From contig JAFUTW010000041.1 in assembly GCA_017484085.1 (NCBI GenBank), positions 1 to 64,000 of the forward strand: a stretch of 64,000 bases of DNA. The letters are read 5' to 3'. The stretch's first letter is position 1; each line of letters starts with the position of its first letter. This document shows positions 14,872 to 23,637 of the stretch, in pieces. The notes below the pieces were generated by a model that had not been told where the DNA came from, made no database searches, and saw only the letters and a program-made list of their open reading frames with translations. The position numbers were made by a program, and so were the translations under genes. This stretch comes from Clostridia bacterium (GTDB lineage: Bacteria > Bacillota > Clostridia > Christensenellales > Aristaeellaceae).

Positions 14872-16638
14872 TTACTTGGCGATATCTGCGGCGGCGGCAG
14901 CGCCGGCGCGGCGGCCCATGGTGGAGTACAGGCCGAGGGACGCGGCAAGGACATAGTTCTCGTTGTAGAAGTAACGGTTGCTCATTTCACCCGCAGCGTA
15001 GAGGCCGGGGATGACGGTGCCGTCCTGGCGGGTGACACGTCCGTCCTCGGTGGTGGTGACGCCGCCGGCGGAGCCGAAGGTGGTGGGATAGACGCGGACC
15101 GCATAGAAGGGAGCCTTGTCAAGGGGCTTCAGGAACGCGGCGGGCTTGCCGAAGGCGGTGTCTTCGCCCGCGGCAACTGCGGCGGCGTAATCAGCGCAGG
15201 CCTTTTCCAGGTTGTCGGTATAGACGTGCATGCCGAGGGCCAGCTCCGCAACGGTGTCTCCCTTGGCCACGATGCCGCTCTGAACGCCGGCTTCCAGCTG
15301 CGCGACGGCCGCCTCGTCAGAGGAATCGAAGATGTACCAGAAAGGCGCGTTGCCGTCCTGAATCATGTCGGAAGCCGTCCTGTCATAGACGTCCCAGCCG
15401 GCAGCGGCGGATTCGTCGGCAAAACGGTCGCCGTTGGCGTTGACGCCCAGCTGGCTGAAGATCGCGAGGGCGCTGGTGTCGGTCAGGGCGGCCAGCTGCG
15501 GGTCCACCATGGTGCCGAACAGCGGGGTGGCGAACACATCAAAGGTGCCGGCGCCCGCTTCCAGGGCCATCAGGAATCCTTCGCCGGTGTGGCTGGCGGC
15601 GCTGGTGGGGATGAGGCCTGCACGGTGGAGCTTCGGGCTGTACTTGGCGACGAGCTCCTCGTTCTGGCTGATGCCGCCGGTGCACAGGATGACGACCTTG
15701 GCGTTGAAGGTGATGTCGGCATCCGCCGTCTCGGCCTTCGCGCCGACGACGGCGCCAGACTCGTCGGTGACGAGAGCGATGCCCTTGGTCTCGGTGAGCA
15801 CGGTGATGCCGCGCGCCTTGGCGGAGGCAAGCAGCATCTGGATGAGGCCCGCGCCTGCGCCGTTGGCTTCCGCCATCGGGTAAGCGGAGGAAGCGGCATA
15901 CGGCGTCGCACTGAATTCAACGTCGTTTGCGACCAGCCAGTCGACCGTCTTGCCGGTGTCGGCGAGGACGTTCTCAAGGCGCTCCCAATCCGGGTAGCCG
16001 CTCTCGATGCCGCTCTCCGCCTGGCGCACGTGCCAGTAAGCGAGGAGGGATTCCATGTTGTCGCTCTCCAGGCGGCTGTCCTTGAACAGTTCGCTGCCCA
16101 GCGAGACGAGCAGGCCGCCGGCAAGGTTGGTGGTGCCGCCAACAGCGGCGCTCTTGTCGATGACGATGACCTCAGCGCCGTTCTCTCTGGCGGAGAGGGC
16201 AGCCGTAAAGCCGGCAATGCCGCCGCCGATGACCAGAACGTCGGTGGTCTCTTCCGTCTGCGCCTTTTCGCCGGCAGGCGCTTCCTCGGCCTTGCCTTCC
16301 AGCGTCAGGCCGGCGGCTTCGCACGCGGCCTTCACTGCGGCGATGATGCCGTTGCTGCTCTCCGTGGCGGAGGCGACGGTGTCCACATCCGCGGACTGCG
16401 CGCCGACAATCGCCTGCGGGATGCGCTCCAGGGCGGGATCGCTGATGCCGGGGGTCTCGCTGTGGGAGACGATGGCGACATCGGTGACGGCGCCGTCCTT
16501 TACGGTGATCTCGACCCGGATGGGTTCTTCTCCGTGTCCTTTGCCTTCGCCGGCGAAGACGCCGTCGTCCGCAAACGCGGCGGCGGAGAGCGTCAGCAGC
16601 AGGCAGAGGGCCAGTGCAAGAGACAGGATCTTTTTCAT
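14872..16638 (-). CDS. Secreted FMN-binding / FAD-dependent flavoprotein, diverged active site
   Basis: 588 residues; ATG behind AAAGGAG. Signal peptide (about 1-23, ending AFA), FMN_bind domain (about 25-110) and FAD_binding_2 domain starting VLVIGGGIAGF. The flavinylation motif is degenerate, D-T-V-A-S-A-T at 86-92. The HHTMGG and HGxNRLGG active-site blocks of fumarate and urocanate reductases are absent; the corresponding C-terminal region reads TTFGSAGGVTT and GEMSNRYFYNENYV. It groups with the 3210 product as a diverged secreted reductase or dehydrogenase. It has its own promoter and stands between the TetR gene and the TRAP operon. Confidence 0.85.
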   Translation of the reverse strand: MKKILSLALALCLLLTLSAAAFADDGVFAGEGKGHGEEPIRVEITVKDGAVTDVAIVSHSETPGISDPALERIPQAIVGAQSADVDTVASATESSNGIIAAVKAACEAAGLTLEGKAEEAPAGEKAQTEETTDVLVIGGGIAGFTAALSARENGAEVIVIDKSAAVGGTTNLAGGLLVSLGSELFKDSRLESDNMESLLAYWHVRQAESGIESGYPDWERLENVLADTGKTVDWLVANDVEFSATPYAASSAYPMAEANGAGAGLIQMLLASAKARGITVLTETKGIALVTDESGAVVGAKAETADADITFNAKVVILCTGGISQNEELVAKYSPKLHRAGLIPTSAASHTGEGFLMALEAGAGTFDVFATPLFGTMVDPQLAALTDTSALAIFSQLGVNANGDRFADESAAAGWDVYDRTASDMIQDGNAPFWYIFDSSDEAAVAQLEAGVQSGIVAKGDTVAELALGMHVYTDNLEKACADYAAAVAAGEDTAFGKPAAFLKPLDKAPFYAVRVYPTTFGSAGGVTTTEDGRVTRQDGTVIPGLYAAGEMSNRYFYNENYVLAASLGLYSTMGRRAGAAAAADIAK

Positions 16639-16680
16639 GTGTCAAAACTCCTTTCTGTTGTAGAGGTTTATCGCGCAGCA

Positions 16681-16710
16681 ATTGTATCACAGTTGATTTC
16701 CGCAGCTCAA
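16681..16710 (-). promoter_or_regulatory. Promoter for the flavoprotein at 14872
   Basis: Minus strand TTGAGC (16710-16705), 18 bases, TACAAT (16686-16681), about 45 bases before the ATG. Confidence 0.55.
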
Positions 16711-16757
16711 GGCAGGGCGCATGGGTGTGAAATATTGCAGATGGAGGCTGGGCTCAA

Positions 16758-16795
16758 AATCCCCCTGCTCCATTCGGAGACAGGGGGATGCGATT
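16758..16795 (-). terminator. Terminator of the seven-gene TRAP catabolic operon
   Basis: Minus strand ATCCCCCTG-TCTCC, loop, GGAG-CAGGGGGAT followed by TTTT, just after the cysteine hydrolase gene. Confidence 0.8.
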
Positions 16796-16825
16796 CAGTT
16801 ACATCTGACAGCGTCAGCGGATGGA

Positions 16826-17470
16826 TCAGACGAGAGACTCCAGGAAGGTCTCATAGCCCATGACCTTGCCGATCTTGGGGAAGATCCACTTCTCGCAGAA
16901 GTCCTGCTCTTCCTGCGTGTCGGTCGCGGTGCAGTCGCCGATGACGATGACGCGGAAGCCGAGGTCATAAGCGGACCTGGCGCTGGACTCGACGCACCAG
17001 TCGGTATGGAAGCCGGTGAAGGCGACATACTCGATCTCGTTGGCGCGCAGATAATAGTTGAGGCCTGTGGAGTGGAAAGCATCCAGGGTCTTCTTGCCTT
17101 CGACGACGATGTCGCCCTTCTGCGGCGTCAGTTCCTTGATGATTTCCGGGCCGGGGGTGCCGCGCAGCCAGGCGCCGGTGCCCCAGTCAGCTTCCATGTC
17201 CATCTCAAGGCCGCGCAGGCCTTCGCAGCCGGGGCCGCCCTTCTTGAGCTCCGGGAAGCCTTCGTCAAACGGGTGGAAGGGGCAGTAGAAGATCTTGATG
17301 CCCGCTTTGCGCGCGCCGTCCAGCAGGTTCTGCAGGTTGGCGATGACATGGCGCTCCGCAAGCTGTTCCTTGATGTGGGCGTACATCGTGCCGCCCTCGG
17401 TGAGGAAGTCGTTCTGCGGCTCGATCAGGACGATAGCGGTTTTGTCTTTCGGGAACTTGAATTCAGACAT
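16826..17470 (-). CDS. Cysteine hydrolase of the isochorismatase superfamily
   Basis: 214 residues; ATG behind GAAAGGAGC. Fold and catalytic blocks of the nicotinamidase/isochorismatase family: VLIEPQNDF near 14-22, the lysine in VEGKKTLDAF, and the nucleophile in HTDWCVESSARSAYDLG. The usual catalytic aspartate of the first block is a glutamate here, a variation that may mark a subfamily. Members hydrolyse amides, carbamoyl groups or vinyl ethers. It is the last gene of an operon with a TRAP transporter, an aldolase, a UPF0261 protein and a lactonase, so it probably removes an amide or carbamoyl group from the imported compound (inference). Confidence 0.8.
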   Translation of the reverse strand: MSEFKFPKDKTAIVLIEPQNDFLTEGGTMYAHIKEQLAERHVIANLQNLLDGARKAGIKIFYCPFHPFDEGFPELKKGGPGCEGLRGLEMDMEADWGTGAWLRGTPGPEIIKELTPQKGDIVVEGKKTLDAFHSTGLNYYLRANEIEYVAFTGFHTDWCVESSARSAYDLGFRVIVIGDCTATDTQEEQDFCEKWIFPKIGKVMGYETFLESLV

Positions 17471-17516
17471 GTGGATGCTCCTTTCATAGTTTGTGGAAGG
17501 GATGAAGCCCTTTCAG

Positions 17517-18845
17517 TTACATGATGCTGGGGAAGAAGGTGACGACCGCGGGGATGAAGATGCACATGAGGTCGACGATGATCATAGCGATGAGGTACGG
17601 CATGGAGCCGGAGAAGATCTCGCCTACCGTGATGTCGTTCATGCCCTTCATGTTGGAGAGCGTGGACTTGACGGCGAACACGTTCATGCCGAACGGCGGC
17701 GTGATCATGCCGGTTTCGATGGCGATGATCATGACGATGCCCCACCATACGAGGTCGTAGCCCATATTGCGGAGGATCGGCACCATCAGCGGGCTGGTGA
17801 GCAGGATGATGGAGGTCGAATCCAGGATGCAGCCGAGCACCATGAGGATGACGATGAAGATCAGCACGACGAACACGGGCGCGACATTGAGGCCGGTGAC
17901 GAAGCTGCTGAGCAGGTTGATGATGCCGCACATGGACAGCATCTTGGAATAGGTGGAAGCGGAGATCATGAGGATCAGCACGCTGCCGGCCGTCTGGCCT
18001 GCGTTCAGCATGGTGTTCCTGAAATCCTTCCAGTTGAATTTGCGCTTGAAGATGACCAGCAGGAAGGCGCCGAAGGCACCGATGCCGCCGGCCTCGGTGG
18101 GGGTGAAGAAGCCGCCCCAGATGCCGCCGAGGGAGACGACGATCAGCAGGACGATCGGCCAGGGTTTGAGAACGATTTTCCAGTAGTTCTTCTTCTCATC
18201 CTCCGTAAGCGTTTCGGCCTGCGGGATCCAGTCGGGCTTCAAAACGGCAATGATGCGGATGGTGATGATGAATGCGAGGGTCATCAGCAGGCCGGGGCCG
18301 ATCGCGGCGACGAAGAGCTTGCCGATGGAGACGTCCGCCTGTGCGCCGTAAACGATCATGAGGAGGCTGGGCGGGATCAGCATGCCCAGGATGGCGGAGC
18401 CTGCAATCGTTCCCAGAGAGAACTTCCTCTTGTAATTGAGGCGGGTCATCTGCGGCAGTGCGATCTGGGTGAAGATCGTGGCAGAGGCGACGGTGACGCC
18501 CGTGATGGCCGCGAAGATGGCGTTTGCGACGACCGTCGCGATGGCAACGCCGCCGCGCAGCCGCTTCATCAGCAGGCTGGCCGCGTCATACAGGTCCCTG
18601 CTGGCGCCGGACATGTTGGCGAACATGCCCATCAGCACGAACAGGGGTATAACGCCGAACATATAGGAGCGCACGGCACCCCATGCGGACTGCGCCAGGA
18701 CGTTCATGGCCGTAGCGAAACGGCCCGTCGTCAGCCAGACGCCGACGACGCTGGTGAACATCAGCGACGTGCTCAGGTGTACGCCGCTGAAGATCAGCGC
18801 GAGAAGGAGAATCAGCGAAATTGCAGCAATCGTTCCGATACTCAT
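17517..18845 (-). CDS. dctM: TRAP transporter large permease (DctM)
   Basis: 442 residues, almost entirely hydrophobic with about twelve membrane segments. Typical DctM features are the N-terminal FSGVHLSTSLMFTSVVG, the repeated glycine-rich hairpins (TGVTVASATIFTQIALPQM; TPTEAGGIGAFGAFLL) and GMITPPFGMNVFAVK. It moves an organic anion with sodium. The ATG overlaps the TGA of the small permease gene by four bases, the usual arrangement. Confidence 0.9.
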   Translation of the reverse strand: MSIGTIAAISLILLLALIFSGVHLSTSLMFTSVVGVWLTTGRFATAMNVLAQSAWGAVRSYMFGVIPLFVLMGMFANMSGASRDLYDAASLLMKRLRGGVAIATVVANAIFAAITGVTVASATIFTQIALPQMTRLNYKRKFSLGTIAGSAILGMLIPPSLLMIVYGAQADVSIGKLFVAAIGPGLLMTLAFIITIRIIAVLKPDWIPQAETLTEDEKKNYWKIVLKPWPIVLLIVVSLGGIWGGFFTPTEAGGIGAFGAFLLVIFKRKFNWKDFRNTMLNAGQTAGSVLILMISASTYSKMLSMCGIINLLSSFVTGLNVAPVFVVLIFIVILMVLGCILDSTSIILLTSPLMVPILRNMGYDLVWWGIVMIIAIETGMITPPFGMNVFAVKSTLSNMKGMNDITVGEIFSGSMPYLIAMIIVDLMCIFIPAVVTFFPSIM

Positions 18846-19393
18846 CCCAGCTGCCCTCCTTCATCGGCCATGCCGGCCTTGTCGTAATCCTTCCCCGTAA
18901 CGAGGGAGTAACCGTATTTGACGGCTTTGTTGATCTGCTCCAGGATCATGAAGACAGACCCGAGAATGATGCAGAAGCGGCCCGGGGCCGTCGGGATCTG
19001 CACAAAGCCGGCGATTTCTGCCTCACCGATGTTGATCGCGTTCATGAATCCCTTCCAGCTGGCACGGATGATGAAGGCATAGACCAGCACGCCGAGAATG
19101 GATGCGATAAGATCGATGACGAGCTTTCCATTTCTGCCCACCTTGTCATAGAGCATGGTGGTGCGCACATGCCCGTTCCTCGCCGTAACGTGCGGGAGAA
19201 CGAGGAATGTGAAGATGATGATCATCATGCTGACGATTTCCGCGACGCCGGCAAACGGATGGTTGAACAGCAGCCGGCTCAGCACGTCCACCACGATGAT
19301 CAGCATGATGACAAACACAAGCGCAGAAGCAAAAATAGCCATGATAGCCAGAAAGCTTTCAAGCGCATGATCTATTTTTCTCCAAGTTTTCAT
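18842..19393 (-). CDS. dctQ: TRAP transporter small permease (DctQ)
   Basis: 183 residues from the ATG at 19393 (AGAGGA seven bases upstream; the ATG five codons earlier overlaps that site). Four predicted membrane helices with the DctQ pattern IIVVDVLSRLLFNHPFAGVAEIV and PHVTARNGHVRTTMLYD. Works with the overlapping DctM gene. A strong hairpin precedes it. Confidence 0.88.
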   Translation of the reverse strand: MKTWRKIDHALESFLAIMAIFASALVFVIMLIIVVDVLSRLLFNHPFAGVAEIVSMMIIIFTFLVLPHVTARNGHVRTTMLYDKVGRNGKLVIDLIASILGVLVYAFIIRASWKGFMNAINIGEAEIAGFVQIPTAPGRFCIILGSVFMILEQINKAVKYGYSLVTGKDYDKAGMADEGGQLG

Positions 19394-19423
19394 GAACGTT
19401 CCTCTCATCTGTGTTGCTGGTAA

Positions 19424-19456
19424 GGCGGGGAGCCGCAGCCTTGCGGCTCCTCCGCC
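19424..19456 (-). other. Intra-operon hairpin between dctP and dctQ
   Basis: GGCGG-GGAGCCGCA pairs with TGCGGCTCC-T-CCGCC, a 14-pair stem with one bulge, no T tract. Probably protects the dctP message. Confidence 0.5.
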
Positions 19457-19478
19457 CGTGTGGTTTAACCTTTAGGGA

Positions 19479-20561
19479 TTATTTGCCCAGATCCCAGTCG
19501 CGGACCTGCTGCACGCCCTCGGCGGCCAGCAGCTCATAGTAGCGGGCGACGATGTCGCTGCCCTTGTAGCCGGCGGCATCCAGGGTCTTCACGAGGTTGT
19601 TGACGATGTCCGGCAGGGAAGCAGCCCACTTCTGCTGCTCCTCAAAGCTCAGGGTATCGATGGTGCAGCCCAGCGCGACCATGTCTTCGAGGTCCTTGTC
19701 GTGAACCTTGGAGATGTAATCCGCTTCATACTCGAGGTAGGAGTCGCCGACCTCGGCGAGGATCTTCTGCACTTCCTCGGGCAGGGTGTCCCAGGTGTCC
19801 TTGTTGACGGTGATCGCGTTAAAGGGCACGCAGTTGAAGTTGGCGTCCAGATAGTACGGGGCAACCTCATACACCTTCAGGTTGACGCAGGAGTGGGTGG
19901 GCTGGATGGTCGCCTGGCAGACGTTGGTCTGCAGGTTCTGGTAGGTATCGTTGAGGGAGGTCTGCAGGCCGACGGCGCCGGAGCCCTCGAGCCACTGGAG
20001 GTTGATGCCGGCGGCGCCGATCTTCATGCCGTTGACGTCCGCCAGGGACTGGATGCGCTTGGTGCTGTAGAGGCCGTAGGGATCGGACACGCCGACGCCG
20101 ATGAACTTCTGGTTGTACTTGGTCTCGTAATCCGTCGTGAATTCCGGATACTCGGCGTAGATCTGACGGACGACCTTCGCAACGACGTTGGGGTCGGAGC
20201 AGGAGAAGGGCATGGTGTAAACCATGGTCTGCAGCGGCAGACGGGAAGCTTCAAAAACCAGGATCATGCAGCCGACGTCGACCAGGCCGTCCTGAATGCC
20301 CTGCAGTTCGTTCTGCAGCGTGATGACGGAGCCGCCGTAGGACTTGATCCACTCGATCTCGTAGTCGGTCTCAGCGGCAACGCGCTCGCTGACGGTCGGT
20401 ACGAAGTAGTCTTCCAGCGCCGCGATCCACGGGTTGGTCTCAGAGTGGCCGGAGCCGATGCGCAGGGTGATCTTCTTGCCTGCGGCAAGGGCGCTGCTGC
20501 AGAAAACCACAGCCAGCAGGACGGCCAGGATGACGGTGACGAGTTTCTTCGAGTTCTTCAT
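19479..20561 (-). CDS. dctP: TRAP transporter substrate-binding protein (DctP)
   Basis: 360 residues; ATG behind AAGGAGG. Signal peptide about 1-27 (ending SALA), then a DctP fold: ITLRIGSGHSETNPWIAALE at the start, LQNELQGIQDGLVDVG, and LADVNGMKIGAAG, where TRAP proteins place ligand contacts. It delivers an organic acid to DctQM encoded downstream. The operon context (lactonase, class II aldolase, cysteine hydrolase) suggests a sugar-acid-like substrate rather than a simple dicarboxylate (inference). Confidence 0.9.
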   Translation of the reverse strand: MKNSKKLVTVILAVLLAVVFCSSALAAGKKITLRIGSGHSETNPWIAALEDYFVPTVSERVAAETDYEIEWIKSYGGSVITLQNELQGIQDGLVDVGCMILVFEASRLPLQTMVYTMPFSCSDPNVVAKVVRQIYAEYPEFTTDYETKYNQKFIGVGVSDPYGLYSTKRIQSLADVNGMKIGAAGINLQWLEGSGAVGLQTSLNDTYQNLQTNVCQATIQPTHSCVNLKVYEVAPYYLDANFNCVPFNAITVNKDTWDTLPEEVQKILAEVGDSYLEYEADYISKVHDKDLEDMVALGCTIDTLSFEEQQKWAASLPDIVNNLVKTLDAAGYKGSDIVARYYELLAAEGVQQVRDWDLGK

Positions 20562-20633
20562 GGTCTTTCCTCCTTGAAATATATTATTGGCCTTAACAGG
20601 TCATGGGGAACGGTTTGACTGCGCAGGGCCGGT

Positions 20634-21245
20634 TCACGGGGAGACGGGCCTTCCGGCCGCGGCGCTCAGGATGGATATCTGGGCCGTCTCCTCCATCAGC
20701 TCCGCCAGGTAGGCCGCCATACGGATATCGGAAGCGAGCGTCACCTGGCCGTGGCCGCGGAGAAGAAAGGCGTTTGCCCCGTCGTGCTCCGCAAGGAAAG
20801 CGGTGATCTCCGGGAAATACTCCTTCGGCACGGCGTAGGAATGCGTATCAAAGACGGGAACCGCGCCGTGGAACTTCAGCGCCGCGTGGTGGGTGGAGAA
20901 GTCCAGACTGTCATGGGCGGCCGCCCATGCCGTCGCATAGGGGGAGTGGCAGTGCATGATCGCGCCGGCTCTCGGTATCGTCTTATAGATCGCGCCGTGC
21001 AGCAGGGCTTCCTTGGAGGGCTTTCCCTGCCCTTCGACCACGTTGCCGTCGAAGTCGGTCACAATCAGGGTGTCGGCGCACACCTCGTCGAAGGCCACGT
21101 CCGTCTTTTTGACGATCATAAGGGCCTCGCCCGGCACGCGCACGCTCAGGTTGCCGCCGTTGCTCATCTGGTAGCGAAGCGAATAGAGCTTGCGGGCGGC
21201 CTTTTCCATATCGCGGATGAGATCCGCGCACTGTTCAAACCACAT
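20634..21245 (-). CDS. Class II aldolase/adducin-family protein
   Basis: 203 residues if started at the ATG at 21245, which has CGGGAG nine bases upstream; upstream in-frame ATGs at 21254 and 21269 are possible, but 21269 abuts a hairpin (21270-21289) and has no ribosome binding site. Zinc-site motifs of L-fuculose-phosphate aldolase are kept: GGNLSVR, PSKEALLHGAIY (catalytic glutamate), MHCHSPYATA and LRGHGQV. Such enzymes cleave 2-hydroxy-aldol phosphates or epimerise pentulose phosphates. Its place beside a UPF0261 gene in a TRAP operon suggests carbon-carbon cleavage of the imported compound. Confidence 0.82.
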   Translation of the reverse strand: MWFEQCADLIRDMEKAARKLYSLRYQMSNGGNLSVRVPGEALMIVKKTDVAFDEVCADTLIVTDFDGNVVEGQGKPSKEALLHGAIYKTIPRAGAIMHCHSPYATAWAAAHDSLDFSTHHAALKFHGAVPVFDTHSYAVPKEYFPEITAFLAEHDGANAFLLRGHGQVTLASDIRMAAYLAELMEETAQISILSAAAGRPVSP

Positions 21246-21307
21246 CTTAACCATCTCCCGTCTGGTCATGCCGGCACGCTGTCGTGCCGGGCTGGATCGG
21301 GGTGCCG

Positions 21308-22522
21308 TCAGGAGAGGAGGTTTTCCATCTCCGCGGCGCAGATATCCGCGAATTCCGGATCGCAGAAGTTGAGGTCGTAGGCCTTGAAGGTGATTTCAGG
21401 CTTCAGCCCGTTCTCGAAGATCTCCTTCATCTTGCGGATCGTCTCCGGCTTGTGGAAGAATTCGCCCGGGCGGCTCAGTGTCCGCAGGCCGCCCATGGGA
21501 AGGATGACCTCGGTCTTTCCGGTCGATTTGTTCAGCCGCTGCACGATCGTGCGGGTGATGTCCAGGATCTCATGCTCGTGCATGCGGGTGTGGGTCAGGT
21601 CCTTGTTGTGCCATACGTAGCCGCGCTCTTCCTCGTCCGGCCTGAAATCCTCTCTGGCCAGGCAGGCAAAGTCGATGCCGCCGGGACAGATGAGCGCCGG
21701 GATCCCCATCTCGGCCGCTGCCGTAAGGCGGTTTTCCGCGCCGCGGCTGTAGCCGACGTTGCCCAGATATTCCGCCGTCATCTCGTGAAGACAGAGGTCC
21801 ATGACGGCTGTGATGACGCCCTCACGGATCAGCTCCTCCATGACTCTCCCGCCGATACCGGTGGAGTGGAAGCTGATGGTCTTGAAGCCGCGGGCCTCCA
21901 GGGTATCCGCGGCGCGCATCACCGTGTCGTTGGTGATGCCCATCAGCGTCGTTCCGATGTACTTATCCCCTTTTGTATCGATGAGGTGGCCGCCGTACTG
22001 CACCATACCGATCAGCGCGCTGATGGCGTTGCCGAGGGTGACCTCGTTGATGGGGTTGATGCCGGCAAAGTCGACGATCGAGGGCATGATGGCGATATCC
22101 TTGTCTCCGACCACCGTATCAAAGTACCGATAGCCGCTGGCGATGGTGGAGCAGATCATCTTAGGGAAACCGTAAGGGAGCCTGCGGAAGGCCGCGGAGC
22201 AGACGACAGTATTCTGCAGCCCGCCCATGCCCAGCACGCCGTCCATCTTTTTCTCTGCGTAGAGCTTTACCATCATCCGGCAGATGCTCTCCGTCATCGC
22301 GGAGATGGCGTCACTCTTCTGCATGGCGTGCACCTGTTCCCAGGTGTAACCGCCGGCAGCGAGGACGGCTTCGCGGGTGATGTCGGCCTGAAAGCGGATG
22401 TCCGGGCCGGTTGCGATATCCACGACCAGGGCCTCATTGCCGCTGTCCAGGATCCGCTGCCTGGTAAATGCAATCTCGTGATACTTTGTATCGCAGCACG
22501 CGACAATCGCGATTACAGCCAT
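21308..22522 (-). CDS. UPF0261 / Tm-1-like ATP-binding protein
   Basis: 404 residues. MAVIAIVACCDTKYHEIAF at the start, VLGMGGLQNTVVCSAAFR, VVGDKDIAIMPSIVDFAGIN and FHSTGIGGRVMEELI are conserved blocks of the UPF0261 family, whose plant relative is the N-terminal ATP-binding domain of tomato Tm-1. The biochemical role in bacteria is not established; a kinase-like activity paired with an aldolase or hydrolase is often supposed. It starts 22 bases after the lactonase gene and 60 bases before the aldolase, so it belongs to the same transcript. Confidence 0.85.
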   Translation of the reverse strand: MAVIAIVACCDTKYHEIAFTRQRILDSGNEALVVDIATGPDIRFQADITREAVLAAGGYTWEQVHAMQKSDAISAMTESICRMMVKLYAEKKMDGVLGMGGLQNTVVCSAAFRRLPYGFPKMICSTIASGYRYFDTVVGDKDIAIMPSIVDFAGINPINEVTLGNAISALIGMVQYGGHLIDTKGDKYIGTTLMGITNDTVMRAADTLEARGFKTISFHSTGIGGRVMEELIREGVITAVMDLCLHEMTAEYLGNVGYSRGAENRLTAAAEMGIPALICPGGIDFACLAREDFRPDEEERGYVWHNKDLTHTRMHEHEILDITRTIVQRLNKSTGKTEVILPMGGLRTLSRPGEFFHKPETIRKMKEIFENGLKPEITFKAYDLNFCDPEFADICAAEMENLLS

Positions 22523-22544
22523 TTGACACCTCCGGGCCTTCGGA

Positions 22545-23357
22545 TCACTCCGGCTTTACGCCGAAGACAGGCATCTTTGCGACGCGCTCCAGCATGGAAC
22601 GGTCATGGCAGGTCAGGATCTTGTCCTCGCTCTCCGCGCGCTCCTTGATGAGCTCGATGCTCTTCCAGGTCTCCACGATGTTGGAGAAGCGGTTGGGCGG
22701 CGTGATGTCGTAGCCGATCTCCGGAATGGGCTTCAGGTTGTCGAGGATGAACACCGCGTCGCCGCAGCAGATGTACTTGCCGCATGCGGTATCGACTTCC
22801 ACCGCCTGGTGTCCGACGGAATGGCCGGGCGTTTCAAAGACGCGCACGCCGGGCATGATTTCCGTCTCGCCGTTTACAAGGTTCATCTCGATGCCCTCAA
22901 ACGGGCGGGTGATGCCCAGCTGGGGCGCTTCGTAGGATTTGTAATACAGCGGGATGGGATCCATGGCAAAACGGTATTCTTTTTCGTTGACGTAGAATTC
23001 CGCGTTCGTGAACTTTTCCATGTAGAAGCAGTGATCCCAGTGGAGGTGCGTGAAGACGACGATATCGATATCCTCCGGTTTGTAGCCGATCTTTTCCAGC
23101 TGTTCGATGATGGACATCCCTTCGGGCTGGCGGGAGCCGTGATGGTGGTACTTGCTGGCCCGCTCCGTGTAAGCCATGCCGGTATCGATAAGGAGGAGCT
23201 TGTCCCCGCCCTCTACGAGATACGCGTATACGGGGTACTCTTCTTCGATGTCGGAAGCGTTCGGATAAAAGGCAACCGTGGAATGATGGTAGAGGTACTG
23301 CTTGGGGATCATCGTCACAAAACCGGTGTTGATGGGGCGAATCGTAAGCTTGCTCAA
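22545..23357 (-). CDS. MBL-fold metallo-hydrolase, N-acyl-homoserine-lactonase-like
   Basis: 270 residues from TTG at 23357, chosen because GGAGGG lies seven bases upstream; an ATG at 23435 falls in the promoter region. With this start the zinc motif H-x-H-x-D-H falls at 104-109 (THLHWDH), followed by TPGHSVGH, the bridging aspartate in CCGDAVF and the histidine in LTCHDRS. Length and spacing match the AiiA/AttM lactonase group. As first gene of a TRAP catabolic operon it is more likely to open a lactone of a sugar acid or related compound than to quench quorum signals (inference). Confidence 0.85.
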   Translation of the reverse strand: MSKLTIRPINTGFVTMIPKQYLYHHSTVAFYPNASDIEEEYPVYAYLVEGGDKLLLIDTGMAYTERASKYHHHGSRQPEGMSIIEQLEKIGYKPEDIDIVVFTHLHWDHCFYMEKFTNAEFYVNEKEYRFAMDPIPLYYKSYEAPQLGITRPFEGIEMNLVNGETEIMPGVRVFETPGHSVGHQAVEVDTACGKYICCGDAVFILDNLKPIPEIGYDITPPNRFSNIVETWKSIELIKERAESEDKILTCHDRSMLERVAKMPVFGVKPE

Positions 23358-23439
23358 TTTAAGTCCCTCCAATGCGTTCAGATCCGTTTTCTTGCTTACA
23401 CAAAATGTATCCTGTATCCAATATCCCATATCCAATTAA

Positions 23440-23468
23440 TATTTATCACGCGTTATTTGATCTGTCAA
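23440..23468 (-). promoter_or_regulatory. Promoter of the TRAP/lactonase/aldolase operon
   Basis: Minus strand TTGACA (23468-23463), 17 bases, TAAATA (23445-23440). Between it and the TTG start lie four near-repeats of GGATAT/GGATAC, possible operator for the GntR regulator encoded upstream. Confidence 0.6.
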
Positions 23469-23571
23469 TAGGGAAATGCCAAAAACAAACCATTGACATC
23501 AAATATTATAAAAACAATATAAAATTTATAATTTATATGTGGTCAAATAGTATAATATTGTAAAAAGAGCG

Positions 23572-23612
23572 AAAAAAAGACGCCTCATACGCATTTGGCA
23601 TGAAGCATCTTT
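23572..23612 (-). terminator. Terminator of the gntR gene
   Basis: Minus strand AGATGCTTCATGCC, loop, GTATGAGGCGTCT (with G-T pairs) followed by seven T residues. Between here and 23463 the sequence is very AT-rich and holds no gene. Confidence 0.8.
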
Positions 23613-23637
23613 CACAAATTTTAAAGCAGTCCGCCTT

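Noticed and set aside
22545..23357. Quorum-quenching lactonase as the main role of the MBL gene
   Set aside because: Zinc motif spacing fits, but its place at the head of a TRAP catabolic operon makes a metabolic lactone more likely.
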